From positions 1 through 64,000 of the IMG/VR virus record IMGVR_UViG_3300033553_000052: 64,000 nt of DNA; one strand, 5' to 3'. A program made the translations under genes and the position numbers. The notes under the pieces were generated by a model that searched no databases, was not told the DNA's origin, and saw nothing but the letters and a program-made list of their open reading frames with translations. Shown here one piece after another: positions 38,448 to 47,776 of the stretch. This stretch comes from a virus. How positions within the stretch are numbered: position 1 is the stretch's first letter; each line of letters opens with the position of its first letter.

Positions 38448-40007
38448 TTACACGTAGAACACATAGTCCTCACGAAGGCCAACTTGGAGGTCCACGTGGC
38501 TGACCTCGCCAGACCACTTGCGAACTTCGATGCCGTGGAAGCCTCGTCCCTTGAAGAACTCGGGGCCACGGTTCGCGTCGAAGTCGGCTGCTAGTCCATC
38601 CATGTGGGCGGAGTTTGAGGTGCCGCCAATCTTGGTGTTGTAAGTCGGGTCACGGTAGCCCGAGACAATGCTGATACCGTTGGGGTATCCGTCTGCGCGA
38701 ACCTTCTCCAGCTTGCGAACAAGAGCGCCATGAACCTGTGACACCTTGCACCCTGCGTTACTGCCGCCGCACGGGCAACGGAACTCGGAGAGTGCGAAGT
38801 GTGGCGAGATGCGGTAGCCGTTCTTGACGGCGATATCTGCATCCTTGGTAGTCAATTCGCCGAACACTCCGTCAACTCCGATTCCCAGCCATGTCGAGGC
38901 TTCCTGCCATCGGATCGTTGACTCCCGACGCTTGGCGGCAGTTCCAGAACGAAGACCGACCGCCTTGAAGAATGCGTCCTGCTCGGCGGTGGTGTAGATC
39001 TTGGGTGCCGGAGTGGGCGGAGGAACGACCACAGGAGGATTCAAGAGCTTCACGAGTTCGGCTCGTGCCTTAGTAAGCGTGAGCGGCCCGACAGCGCCAT
39101 CTGGTTCCAGCCCGAACTTCACCTGGAACATTTTAGTGCGGGAGTCTGTGGCGATGCCAAAGTCTTCATCGACAGTCAGGCCCTCGATGCTCGGTGCGAA
39201 CACGGGTAGCAGTTCATTGAGGAGCTCCTGCCATTCCCCCACGTCGGCGCCAGTTGCACCCTTCATGAGTACCCTATCACCAAGAACCAGGACGGGCTTC
39301 TCGGAACCGTACAGTGGTCGGACGAAGCCGACGACTCCGGTCTGACGGAAGCGACGTGCCACAGAGTCAGAGGTGTTGCCCTCGATTGTCGTGATGTAGC
39401 CTTGTGCGTTCACGCCCTCTTCAACGAAGCCGACGTGGGCGACAGGAGGCTCTCCTCGACCGGCTGGCGACACACCGTCCCACATAAAGAAGACGAGGTC
39501 ACCAGGCTTGGCTGCTGCCACACTGGTAAAGAATGCCGCCTTGCTCTGTCCCCATGCCACTCCGGAAGGCGTCCAGGCAGTCCAGGGGAAATCAGTTCCC
39601 TTGGTCAGTCCCGCCTCGGCCAGTACCACGGAGGTGAACATCGCACACCAGGCGCCAGTCGGATTATTGAAGATGCGACCGAACTCCGTCTCGCCGTTCG
39701 CATCTTCCTTGACTCCAATGTAAGAGCGAGCAATTCTCAGTACGTCTGCGATCTTGGTGTCCGCGGGAAGCTCTGGAACATCTGGATCATTCGGAAGCTC
39801 CGGCTCGTTACCAGTCTCGATCGGGTCTGGCTCCGGCACTGGAACGGGTACTGGGTCGGGGTCTGGCACGGGAGTTGGTACGGGTACAGGTTCTGGAACA
39901 GGTACAGGTACGGGGTCAGTAACAATCACCTTAATCCCGCCCGGCGTGAAGATCCCCTTAAGGAATGCACTCAGCGCCCTAATGAACTTAACGAGTAACT
40001 CGGTCAT
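38448..40007 (-). CDS. Endolysin: amidase/CHAP + peptidoglycan-binding + M15 peptidase
   Basis: 519 residues. N-terminal hydrophobic helix, then a Pro/Val/Asp repeat linker (about 30-62). A CHAP/NlpC-like domain (about 82-215) has catalytic Cys121 (GAWCAMF) and His191 (VAHVGFV). A peptidoglycan-binding domain follows (about 240-320, DGAVGPLTLTKA). The C-terminal part (about 385-519) has the VanY/M15 zinc-peptidase pattern: SNSAHMDGLAADF supplies His and Asp, and VSHVDLQ the last His. It cuts the host cell wall at lysis. The two catalytic domains make it a bifunctional enzyme. Confidence 0.85.
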   Translation of the reverse strand: MTELLVKFIRALSAFLKGIFTPGGIKVIVTDPVPVPVPEPVPVPTPVPDPDPVPVPVPEPDPIETGNEPELPNDPDVPELPADTKIADVLRIARSYIGVKEDANGETEFGRIFNNPTGAWCAMFTSVVLAEAGLTKGTDFPWTAWTPSGVAWGQSKAAFFTSVAAAKPGDLVFFMWDGVSPAGRGEPPVAHVGFVEEGVNAQGYITTIEGNTSDSVARRFRQTGVVGFVRPLYGSEKPVLVLGDRVLMKGATGADVGEWQELLNELLPVFAPSIEGLTVDEDFGIATDSRTKMFQVKFGLEPDGAVGPLTLTKARAELVKLLNPPVVVPPPTPAPKIYTTAEQDAFFKAVGLRSGTAAKRRESTIRWQEASTWLGIGVDGVFGELTTKDADIAVKNGYRISPHFALSEFRCPCGGSNAGCKVSQVHGALVRKLEKVRADGYPNGISIVSGYRDPTYNTKIGGTSNSAHMDGLAADFDANRGPEFFKGRGFHGIEVRKWSGEVSHVDLQVGLREDYVFYV

Positions 40008-40028
40008 GATCTCTCCTATTGGTGGCGA

Positions 40029-40355
40029 CTACGCGCCAGTGTTGGTGCTGTCGGTCATGCCAGACATCAGCCTGGCAATACGGATCAGGTTCCGCTCTAC
40101 CTCAATCACCTCGCGCACGATTGCCTTCATGTAAACGGCAGGGTTGGCGTTGATCTGAGCGTTCGTGGCCGTGGTGCCATCGGCAAAGTCCCGCAGGACT
40201 TGGATGCCGTCGATCATCGTGAGAATCGACGCTCGTGTGCTGTCTTGCAGGCTAGTGATTCTCGCCTCATCCGGCATTGGGTCCTCGGCATAGGGTCGCG
40301 GCGTGTCGTCCGTGAACACGGGGACCACGGAATCTTCAGGCGTAATATCTGTCAT
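40029..40355 (-). CDS. Hypothetical tail- or lysis-associated protein
   Basis: 108 residues behind AAGGAAGATCTC. Disordered acidic N-terminus, then helices (STRASILTMIDGIQVLRDF, AIVREVIEVERNLIRIARL). No family recognised. Overlaps the tail-fibre gene by four bases. Confidence 0.55.
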   Translation of the reverse strand: MTDITPEDSVVPVFTDDTPRPYAEDPMPDEARITSLQDSTRASILTMIDGIQVLRDFADGTTATNAQINANPAVYMKAIVREVIEVERNLIRIARLMSGMTDSTNTGA

Positions 40356-41437
40356 GAGATCTTCCTTATTTTCAAGAAGCCGGACATTGCTATTCCTGCG
40401 ATGATTGATATTCCGTCATGTGCGGTCGCTGGAGTGTGCGTTCCCGTCTCCTGCCAGTTAAACAAGGCGTATGCGTAGCAGTTCACGGCCACGATTGAGC
40501 TGTAGGAAGTACGGGCGGCAGTGGCGGGTCGTGAGATTCGAGCAACAAGATATGAATCGACTGCCGTGCCGCCACCGGAAGGCGACCAAAAAAGCATCGA
40601 ATCTACGTTGTCCTGATATGACCTGAGAGGCCCGTTAGTGTCAGAACTGTACTGGGTCACCCGGTAGTAGGTGGTAATTGTGTCCACACCCGCTTTGCGT
40701 AGGCGGCTGTATATCGTTGACCCGGCAGTGGTGTTGATATGCCCAACTATTTCATAGTCATCTCCACCAAGACCATCAAATATTCCATTGAGCGAAATGG
40801 CGGTGCAGCCAGAGAACGTTACTGTGCCGTCAGCTGCAACACTCGCGGAACCCCCGGAAACCTGCACGGACGAGGGGATTACGCCAGAGATAGCGGCATC
40901 AACCGCGCTCTTCAGTCCTTCCGGAGTTACGGCGCGCGTAGTGTCTGTGCCAGCAAGGGCTTCTGCGTTGGTGGCCGTTTCGATAGTGCCCTTGGCTGTA
41001 GTGCTCGACGCTGGCAGGCGTGCCGTGGCAATCGTTCCCGCTGTAATCTTGCTTCCGTTTAGGTTTGGGATACGGGCGTCAGCAAGGACACCAGTCGTTA
41101 TGTCGTTGCCGTCCCAGACCTTATCGTCAACGTACTGCTTATTGGCAACGCCAGTCCCGTCCCAGGACTTGATGTCTGCAATGAACTTGTCAGTCTTGAT
41201 ACCGTCAACTCGTACCACATCGCCGATACTCAGTAGTGAAGCGAAGTGACCAGTGTTAACCGTGACCGGATCAACCTCGCCGGTAAAGATAACATCTGCT
41301 TTGAAGTTAACTGCATCAACAGAATCAACCGTAGCGTACTGATACCTCGGTCGTATCTTCTGCAACGTGTCTTTAACAATGTCCTCAATGACATCACGCA
41401 TCTTCATCGAGAACGACAAGTCCTTCATGTCGGCCAT
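40352..41437 (-). CDS. Tail fibre/baseplate protein
   Basis: 361 residues. N-terminal part has the 'VDAVNFKADVIFTGE' and GDVVRVDG strands of base domains. The middle has repeats of the tail-fibre type (GVLADARIP, TIATARLP, TTRAVTPEGLKSAV), as in lambda-Stf-like fibres. The C-terminal domain is beta-rich and likely forms the host-binding head. Follows the large tail-tip genes. Confidence 0.7.
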   Translation of the reverse strand: MADMKDLSFSMKMRDVIEDIVKDTLQKIRPRYQYATVDSVDAVNFKADVIFTGEVDPVTVNTGHFASLLSIGDVVRVDGIKTDKFIADIKSWDGTGVANKQYVDDKVWDGNDITTGVLADARIPNLNGSKITAGTIATARLPASSTTAKGTIETATNAEALAGTDTTRAVTPEGLKSAVDAAISGVIPSSVQVSGGSASVAADGTVTFSGCTAISLNGIFDGLGGDDYEIVGHINTTAGSTIYSRLRKAGVDTITTYYRVTQYSSDTNGPLRSYQDNVDSMLFWSPSGGGTAVDSYLVARISRPATAARTSYSSIVAVNCYAYALFNWQETGTHTPATAHDGISIIAGIAMSGFLKIRKIS

Positions 41438-41441
41438 GTCC

Positions 41442-44400
41442 CTACCCTACCACGGTGATACGTTTGCCCACACTTGACATTTGTCCGAGGCCAAGGGGGA
41501 TGGTCAATGAAGAGAGGAGGAATGTAGTCGGGTCGCCGCCGTTGTCGATAGTCTCAACGCTGTCTGTGAACCCAATGATCTCGCCAACGTCGAGCCACGG
41601 AAGCAATAGCGAGGCGAATGAAATCTCAAACTCTTCAAGAGAGTGCACTGCTAAGAAGCTGTCGGCTACCGCTTGCGCCTGAATGTCTGTCTGAATAAAC
41701 GAACTAACGTACTGGTAAAGCCTATCGCCGATCTTGTCTACCGACGTAGGCGAGTTAATGTCGGTGTTAATTGCTTCGCCTGATGCTGGAAGAACTGAAG
41801 CGTCAGAAGAATCGCCCGTTACAATAACGTGATTATACAAGCGCGAATCTGATGTGGACTTCTCCCAACTAACGAGCTGACCTTCAGGTCCTGGGTGGAT
41901 GACAATGGACGGAGACGTCAAGGCAGGATCGTTGTACTGGCGCATCACGAGGTAGCCGTACGGATCGAAGTAGATCTCGTAGTCGTACGAGTCTGCTATG
42001 TCCTTGATAGCATCCCAGCGAGTAACGCCGCGCTCGTAGAAGAATGATCTGTTTACGGTGATGCCGGTTGCGGGAAGGTTGCGCCTAGTAATTCCTGCTG
42101 CGCCCGCGATAGAGGCGATAACAGATTCAAGGGCTAGTCCGGTAGTAAACTGTGTAGCGTATGCGAACTTAGAGTTCAGGCACTTCTTGGTGTAGTCCCT
42201 GCCGGTAAGCTTTACCGTGTGAGGGAAACTTGAGTCCGTGATCCTGTCGATCATGAACTCGCCGATCTGAGTTTCCCAAGTGGTAATCGGTTCGTAACTG
42301 TCTAGCCAGGTAATAGATGACTTTAGAAGATTCACGAATTGTGGATCTGCGTATGAAGACTTCTGTCCCTGGAAGGTTAGGGCGACAAGTCTTCCGCCTG
42401 TTGCAACGTCAGATATAACGCCGCCGAGTGCCTTTGCTGGATCGGAGACGCCTTCTGCGATACGCGACCATCGGGGGTCTGTGATCGTGTACTCTTTTGT
42501 GCCGGAGGTAACTAGAGTACTTGTTGAGGCGTTAGCGCCAGCGGTCCAGGCGTAGGTGTTCTGGTCGTTGACTGTACTGCCGTCAAAGTAGTCGCCCGAG
42601 TAGTCGCCCTCGACCAGCAGAATGTCGTCCCACCACACGTCAGAGCCGCCACCACCGTCGCCGTTCTGGATGCGAATGAATGTCGTGCCGGTGGCGTCGG
42701 CTGGCACGGTGAACGTGCCCCTGACGAACCACTCACCCGCCGCATTTTCGGGCACATCGCTGTACGTGACGCTCGGCTCGTTCTGCCCTCCTGGGGTGTT
42801 GAACGCGACACGGAACTTGCGCCAGTTACCTGCATAACCAGCGGTCAACCCCTGCTCGGCGCGCACCGTCCCCATCATTGTGAACGTCTTACCAGCAACG
42901 CTCGCGGGCATCGTCACAGGAACCGAGTGGAACGTATCAGACGAGTTTGAGAGTGCTCGCATACGGATGGACTTGCCGCCCGACGTTGACCAGTGAGACG
43001 ACTGCCAGGTGACCCGACCTGGTGCGGGGCCTGACGGTCCACCGGGTACGCCTGGCGCTGTCAGCACACTCGCACTGGCGTTCGCGGTCCCGACCCACGA
43101 CTGCGTCAGGTCCCCGTCGTACAGGTACGAGGGCGAGGCGTTCGCGGTGCCCTCCCACGCGGGCAGGTAGCCCTGGGTGGGGGACGTGGAGCCGTCGAAG
43201 TAGGTGCCTACAGTAGAGCCAAGTTCAACAATCGGGCCAGCAAGCGCATAATCCGCTCCAGAGGCACCGTTGTAAGTAGTGAGCAAGATTGCCCAGTTAC
43301 CCGTTGAGCCGGGAGTGAAGGTCAGGGAGACTTTCTGCCACCCGACAACAGAGGTGAATACTGCGGATTGCGGGGCGTAGGTAGCAAGCGCGCCGAGACT
43401 GACGCGAATCTGTAGCCCGGTCTCAACGGCGGAGGTATACACCCAGATAGACAACGTGTAGATGACACCCCCAGTGAGCGCCATTGAGGTTCCGGCGTCC
43501 CGACAGCCCCATATTGCAGTGATCCCGGTGAGTGTGCGTCGTCCCCAGAACGACGGCAAGTTATCCGGGGCGGGGACGAGCACGCCAGGGTTGGTCATGT
43601 TGGGGTGACGTTGCCACGACGCGCCAGTTACGTCGGGCTGACCCACCAGGTTCCTCCGCACCTTGGGCGGGGTCGTGCCGTCGAAGTAGGTGTTGACGGT
43701 GGAGGAGGCCTCGATCAGCACCCTGTCGAGTCGGAGGACGGTGACAGATGCGCCGGTCCCGTTCCTCCACACGTCAAAGTAACTCGTGCCAGGGGTTGCC
43801 GAGGAAGCCCAGGTGACGGACACGCGAGTGGTCTGCCCAACGACGAGGCCCGAAATGGTGAGGTTAGCCCTCGTGCCAGCCGCGTCTGCGGTACGCAGTA
43901 TCAACGTCGAGAGGTCACCGCTAACGGGGGTGATGTCGATGGAGGCGGTGTGCGTTGTGCTCCCAGCGAGTGTTACCGGGTAGTTGACGCCAGACTGGTT
44001 TGTCGTCTGTAGGGTCAGTTCGCCAGCCGCTACGCCCTGAGTAATGCCAGAGCCAGTTGTGACGCGCGTGATGGTCCCGCCAGCGTTAGCAACCCACCCT
44101 GTCGTGTTCGTCTCGAAAGATGGATTCTGAACGAGGTTCCGGCGCACTTCCACCGTGCCGCTGGCCGTCTCAAACGACGGGTTCGTGAACAGGTTGGTGA
44201 GCGACTGAACAGTGTTCTGGAAGGGACTCCAACCATTACTTACTAGGTGTGCGGACGTAGGCACTGGGTTAATCATTCCGGTAGCAGAACTTACGCTCGA
44301 CACTCCGGTAAGGTTAGCCTCGACCCACCCCGTTGCGTCCTTGCCCTGCAAGAACACTGACTTGCCGGCGTTGTATGCATCCAGTGCGATATCAAGTTGC

Positions 44401-44882
44401 GTCGGAGTTGAGCCACCGAGAAAGACAAAGATATCATATCCACTTACGTCGGCGTAAGCTGTCGCACTTGTCCTGATCGTAACGTCCTTGAACCCTAGCG
44501 ACGACAGGGTTGTGCGGAAGTTGGACGCGATATATCCGTCTGCCGCCAGTGCTTCTTGTTTGTCGCCAATGACAATAATCTTTGGCTGATAGCCAGTCTC
44601 GTTAACAACCGCCCCACGAAATACCTTGATGATCTTGTCGTACCAGAATGCACCAGGACCAGTGACAAGTCCACCGTCAGAGTTATTAAGCACCAAGTCA
44701 AGCGAACGACGCTCGCCTCGACTGTAGTCGGCATTGACCGATCCATCAACAAGTCTTACCTTGTCATCTCCCGCCCATCTGGTGACCCCATCCTTCTCGT
44801 AGATCTCCACCCTTCTTGTGTGGTGGGTTACGGGAGCGACAAACTCCCTTACCACTACATCTGGCGGGGTAACGTTGGGCAT
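41442..44882 (-). CDS. Large minor tail protein with carbohydrate-binding-like modules
   Basis: 1146 residues. The N-terminal 180 residues include RRVEIYEKDGVTRW and a Rossmann-like stretch (GYDIFVFLGG). From about 240 to 800 there are repeated 'NPSFE...GW...' and 'TYFDGST' units typical of CBM-type jelly-roll modules in actinophage tail proteins. The C-terminal 300 residues (GEFMIDRITDSSFPH, YEIYFDPYGYLVM) look like the tail-tip hub fold. Probably distal tail plus receptor binding. Confidence 0.7.
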   Translation of the reverse strand: MPNVTPPDVVVREFVAPVTHHTRRVEIYEKDGVTRWAGDDKVRLVDGSVNADYSRGERRSLDLVLNNSDGGLVTGPGAFWYDKIIKVFRGAVVNETGYQPKIIVIGDKQEALAADGYIASNFRTTLSSLGFKDVTIRTSATAYADVSGYDIFVFLGGSTPTQLDIALDAYNAGKSVFLQGKDATGWVEANLTGVSSVSSATGMINPVPTSAHLVSNGWSPFQNTVQSLTNLFTNPSFETASGTVEVRRNLVQNPSFETNTTGWVANAGGTITRVTTGSGITQGVAAGELTLQTTNQSGVNYPVTLAGSTTHTASIDITPVSGDLSTLILRTADAAGTRANLTISGLVVGQTTRVSVTWASSATPGTSYFDVWRNGTGASVTVLRLDRVLIEASSTVNTYFDGTTPPKVRRNLVGQPDVTGASWQRHPNMTNPGVLVPAPDNLPSFWGRRTLTGITAIWGCRDAGTSMALTGGVIYTLSIWVYTSAVETGLQIRVSLGALATYAPQSAVFTSVVGWQKVSLTFTPGSTGNWAILLTTYNGASGADYALAGPIVELGSTVGTYFDGSTSPTQGYLPAWEGTANASPSYLYDGDLTQSWVGTANASASVLTAPGVPGGPSGPAPGRVTWQSSHWSTSGGKSIRMRALSNSSDTFHSVPVTMPASVAGKTFTMMGTVRAEQGLTAGYAGNWRKFRVAFNTPGGQNEPSVTYSDVPENAAGEWFVRGTFTVPADATGTTFIRIQNGDGGGGSDVWWDDILLVEGDYSGDYFDGSTVNDQNTYAWTAGANASTSTLVTSGTKEYTITDPRWSRIAEGVSDPAKALGGVISDVATGGRLVALTFQGQKSSYADPQFVNLLKSSITWLDSYEPITTWETQIGEFMIDRITDSSFPHTVKLTGRDYTKKCLNSKFAYATQFTTGLALESVIASIAGAAGITRRNLPATGITVNRSFFYERGVTRWDAIKDIADSYDYEIYFDPYGYLVMRQYNDPALTSPSIVIHPGPEGQLVSWEKSTSDSRLYNHVIVTGDSSDASVLPASGEAINTDINSPTSVDKIGDRLYQYVSSFIQTDIQAQAVADSFLAVHSLEEFEISFASLLLPWLDVGEIIGFTDSVETIDNGGDPTTFLLSSLTIPLGLGQMSSVGKRITVVG

Positions 44883-47776
44883 TAGGAGACTTCCTCGTAG
44901 GGGATGGACATGTCGCCCATCTCAGCCATTCCGGTTCCAGGAAGTGGCGTCCAGTTCGGATTACCGAGTCCGACCTGGAACGTCCTTCCGAACGGAGTGC
45001 GAAGGTAGACGTACTTACGCTTTCTAACCAGGTCCTCAATAGCAGAACGGAACGGGCTAATCCTGTCGGTACCTCTAACCTTTGATTCGATCGTACCAGA
45101 GTACCCGAGCTCGTCTCCAACATCACGGTGGCGACCTCGCCCAATGACATGGGTTGTAGCAGACTCAAACTCGAGCACCGAAGCATCGCTAACAACTCCG
45201 GGAATCATAACACTCTTTGAGTTATCTTCAGTGTCGATGAACCAGTACTTGCTTACGCTTACGACAGATACCCTGTTGTCGGTAACTTCATTACTCTCAT
45301 AGACGTAGTAGCCAACAGGACTTTCGACGTCCGCCTCTGACCTGATCGCCACCTGCGTTACCGAGTAGATGTAACTATAGCCGCTCTTGAACATGTAGTC
45401 AAGGTGGCTACGAGCATTGATGTCTGTCAGCACAACAAGCAGTTCCCAGATAGATTCAGTCTGTATCCTGCGGTAGACCTTCCATGCGACGAACGCAGGG
45501 TCAGGGTCTGACCCGTTCCACTCGATCCTGACGTACCCAAGATCCTCTACGCCGGAGATGTCAACGTTGTATCCAATGGCCGGTGGAGACTCAAACACTG
45601 ACGAGAAGTTTGATGCGTCTGAACCAACGATGCCGTTACTGTCCGTCACTGTAACAACAACGTAGTAACTCGTGCCGTTGAGTAGCACAACAGACGGCGG
45701 CGTAGCCGTCAAGACCACACCGGCAATGACACTTGACCAGACGAGATCGTTGGTCAGTGTTTCGTAGATAGACACATTGGTACTCGCCTGGGTTCCACCA
45801 GAGAACAGGCTTAGCGTCCAGTTGATTGTTGGCGAGCCGGAGTCTACCGTTCCACCAGATGCAGGAAGCGTAACTGCAACACTCGGCGGATCGGTAAGCG
45901 TAAACAGGCCGTACCCACTCCATGCGCTAGGAGTGTCGCCCCCGTCCCATACCATGACGCGCCAGCGAAGCGTTGTGTTCTTGTTTCCAGCACCCACCGC
46001 TACTGCAATAGTAGTCTGCTGGTTAAGGAGTGTAGTAACAAGTGCAACCTTGCCGCTGTCGTAAAGAGATGTTCCGGTTGCGTTGTTTTCGATAACAAGC
46101 CTGTAGGCTGACTGGACATCGTACGGACCAAGGTCTGTAAAGTTAAACACGAAGTTAGTTGTTGCAAAATACTCGTTTACCGCACTGGCGGTAGGTGACA
46201 CCACTGAACCGGACGGAGTGTGCGACTGAATGTAAGAGACTGCAGTACTCCATGCAGTGACATATGCAGTCGCTGTATTAACAACCTTGACTCGAACGTA
46301 CCACGTACCTACCGACAAGTACTGTAACGTATCGGCAACGGTGTACGAGTTATCTACCGACTGTGCCGTGACATTTAGCGTAGCCGTGATAATACCTGAT
46401 GCAAAAGTAGCGCTCTTCGAGAACTCTGCAACTATCTGGCTGGCCGAATACAATCCCAGTGAAGTGACAATCACACGGGGGTAGCCTACGCCTACCGTGA
46501 CGGTCTGGCCCGTCGTCGGTGTGGTGATCGTAGGCGTACCGCCCGCAGTGGTGAACGGCTGTACGGTTGAGTATGCGCCATTGCCAACAACGTTAGCAGC
46601 ACGCACCTTGCCGAAGTAACCCATGCCGGACAGTAGACCCGAGATTGCTATTGGCGAACCAGAACCAGCAAACGTCTTTACGTTCTGAGTGAACCCGGCG
46701 TCAGTGGCAACCACAAGACTGTACGACGTGATTGCAACTCCACCATTGTCTGCCGGTGGAGTGAATGTCGCGCTTCCGGATGTTGCAAGAAGACTTCCGA
46801 ACGCAAGGGCAGTGGGTGCCCCAGGCACAGTGGCCCCTGAAGTAAAGGTTGCGTAAGCGCCATAGGCACTGTCGCCAACGCCGTTTGTTGCCTTGAGCCT
46901 TGCGTAGTAAACGGTAGCCGGGTCGATGCCAGTGAAGTCGTACGGCGATGCGGTCGGAAGAAAGGTAAGAAGTCCAGTTGTGAACCCAGTATCCTTTGCA
47001 ACCTGAAGCGTGTAGCCCGTGATCGCTGAACCATTGGCAGCCGGAATGGCCCAAGCCGCACGAGCGCCGTCTACAAGAATGTTGCTGATTGTTGGCGCAC
47101 CAGGCGTACTCGGCACAGCCGATGCCGCAACGAAACTCACAACAGCCGACCATGTGGATGCGCCGACAGCGTTGTAAGCCTTGGCCCTCATGTAGTACGT
47201 CACGCCAGCGAGAAGGCCAGTTACAGTATCGCCTCGGTTGTAAGTTCCATGCAAGGAACTGAAGTCCGAGTTGTTATCAACCTGAATATCGTAGTCGGTA
47301 ATGGCTGAACGGTTGTCGGGCGGGATGGTGCAGGTCACTACGGCAGTCGTCGTCGTAATCGTGTTGGCGCTTACAACAGGAGCGCCCGGTGCTGCGTTAA
47401 GTGTCGTCAGTCCGAGTGATACGCCGACCGAGCCACTTGTTCCAAAGGTTGATGTTCCAGTAGCACCATAGGCTACCGTGAACGTTACCGTCTTTGTGCC
47501 GTCTGAGTTGTGGGCAATAGTGAAGTACTGATCAATAAACAGGAGCGACCCGCCAGCGGGCACACTAAACGGTCCAGACCCAGACCACGCCGCAGACCCA
47601 CTAACCGACTTAGATATTGAGCTGTTATTATACGACGTGGTCGTGCCGTTATTAATCAGGTATCCACGAACACGAACATAAGAAGTATTGGCGGCGAAGT
47701 CGGAGGAGATCTCGTCTACATAAATACGCCACTGGCCGATGCCAAGAGAGCCAACGTTAACTATGGCAGTTGCCAT
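44882..47776 (-). CDS. Minor tail protein with fibronectin-III repeats
   Basis: 964 residues. The N-terminal domain (about 1-130) is beta-rich. At least three FN3 repeats follow, each with 'PGAP...' starts and 'Y-x-L-x-V-A-x-D' strands (PGAPVVSANT, PGAPTISNIL, PGAPTALAFG). The C-terminal 150 residues resemble a distal-tail domain (FRSAIEDLVRKRKYVYLRTPFG). FN3 modules decorate many phage tails and help adhesion. Its start touches the tape-measure stop. Confidence 0.75.
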   Translation of the reverse strand: MATAIVNVGSLGIGQWRIYVDEISSDFAANTSYVRVRGYLINNGTTTSYNNSSISKSVSGSAAWSGSGPFSVPAGGSLLFIDQYFTIAHNSDGTKTVTFTVAYGATGTSTFGTSGSVGVSLGLTTLNAAPGAPVVSANTITTTTAVVTCTIPPDNRSAITDYDIQVDNNSDFSSLHGTYNRGDTVTGLLAGVTYYMRAKAYNAVGASTWSAVVSFVAASAVPSTPGAPTISNILVDGARAAWAIPAANGSAITGYTLQVAKDTGFTTGLLTFLPTASPYDFTGIDPATVYYARLKATNGVGDSAYGAYATFTSGATVPGAPTALAFGSLLATSGSATFTPPADNGGVAITSYSLVVATDAGFTQNVKTFAGSGSPIAISGLLSGMGYFGKVRAANVVGNGAYSTVQPFTTAGGTPTITTPTTGQTVTVGVGYPRVIVTSLGLYSASQIVAEFSKSATFASGIITATLNVTAQSVDNSYTVADTLQYLSVGTWYVRVKVVNTATAYVTAWSTAVSYIQSHTPSGSVVSPTASAVNEYFATTNFVFNFTDLGPYDVQSAYRLVIENNATGTSLYDSGKVALVTTLLNQQTTIAVAVGAGNKNTTLRWRVMVWDGGDTPSAWSGYGLFTLTDPPSVAVTLPASGGTVDSGSPTINWTLSLFSGGTQASTNVSIYETLTNDLVWSSVIAGVVLTATPPSVVLLNGTSYYVVVTVTDSNGIVGSDASNFSSVFESPPAIGYNVDISGVEDLGYVRIEWNGSDPDPAFVAWKVYRRIQTESIWELLVVLTDINARSHLDYMFKSGYSYIYSVTQVAIRSEADVESPVGYYVYESNEVTDNRVSVVSVSKYWFIDTEDNSKSVMIPGVVSDASVLEFESATTHVIGRGRHRDVGDELGYSGTIESKVRGTDRISPFRSAIEDLVRKRKYVYLRTPFGRTFQVGLGNPNWTPLPGTGMAEMGDMSIPYEEVS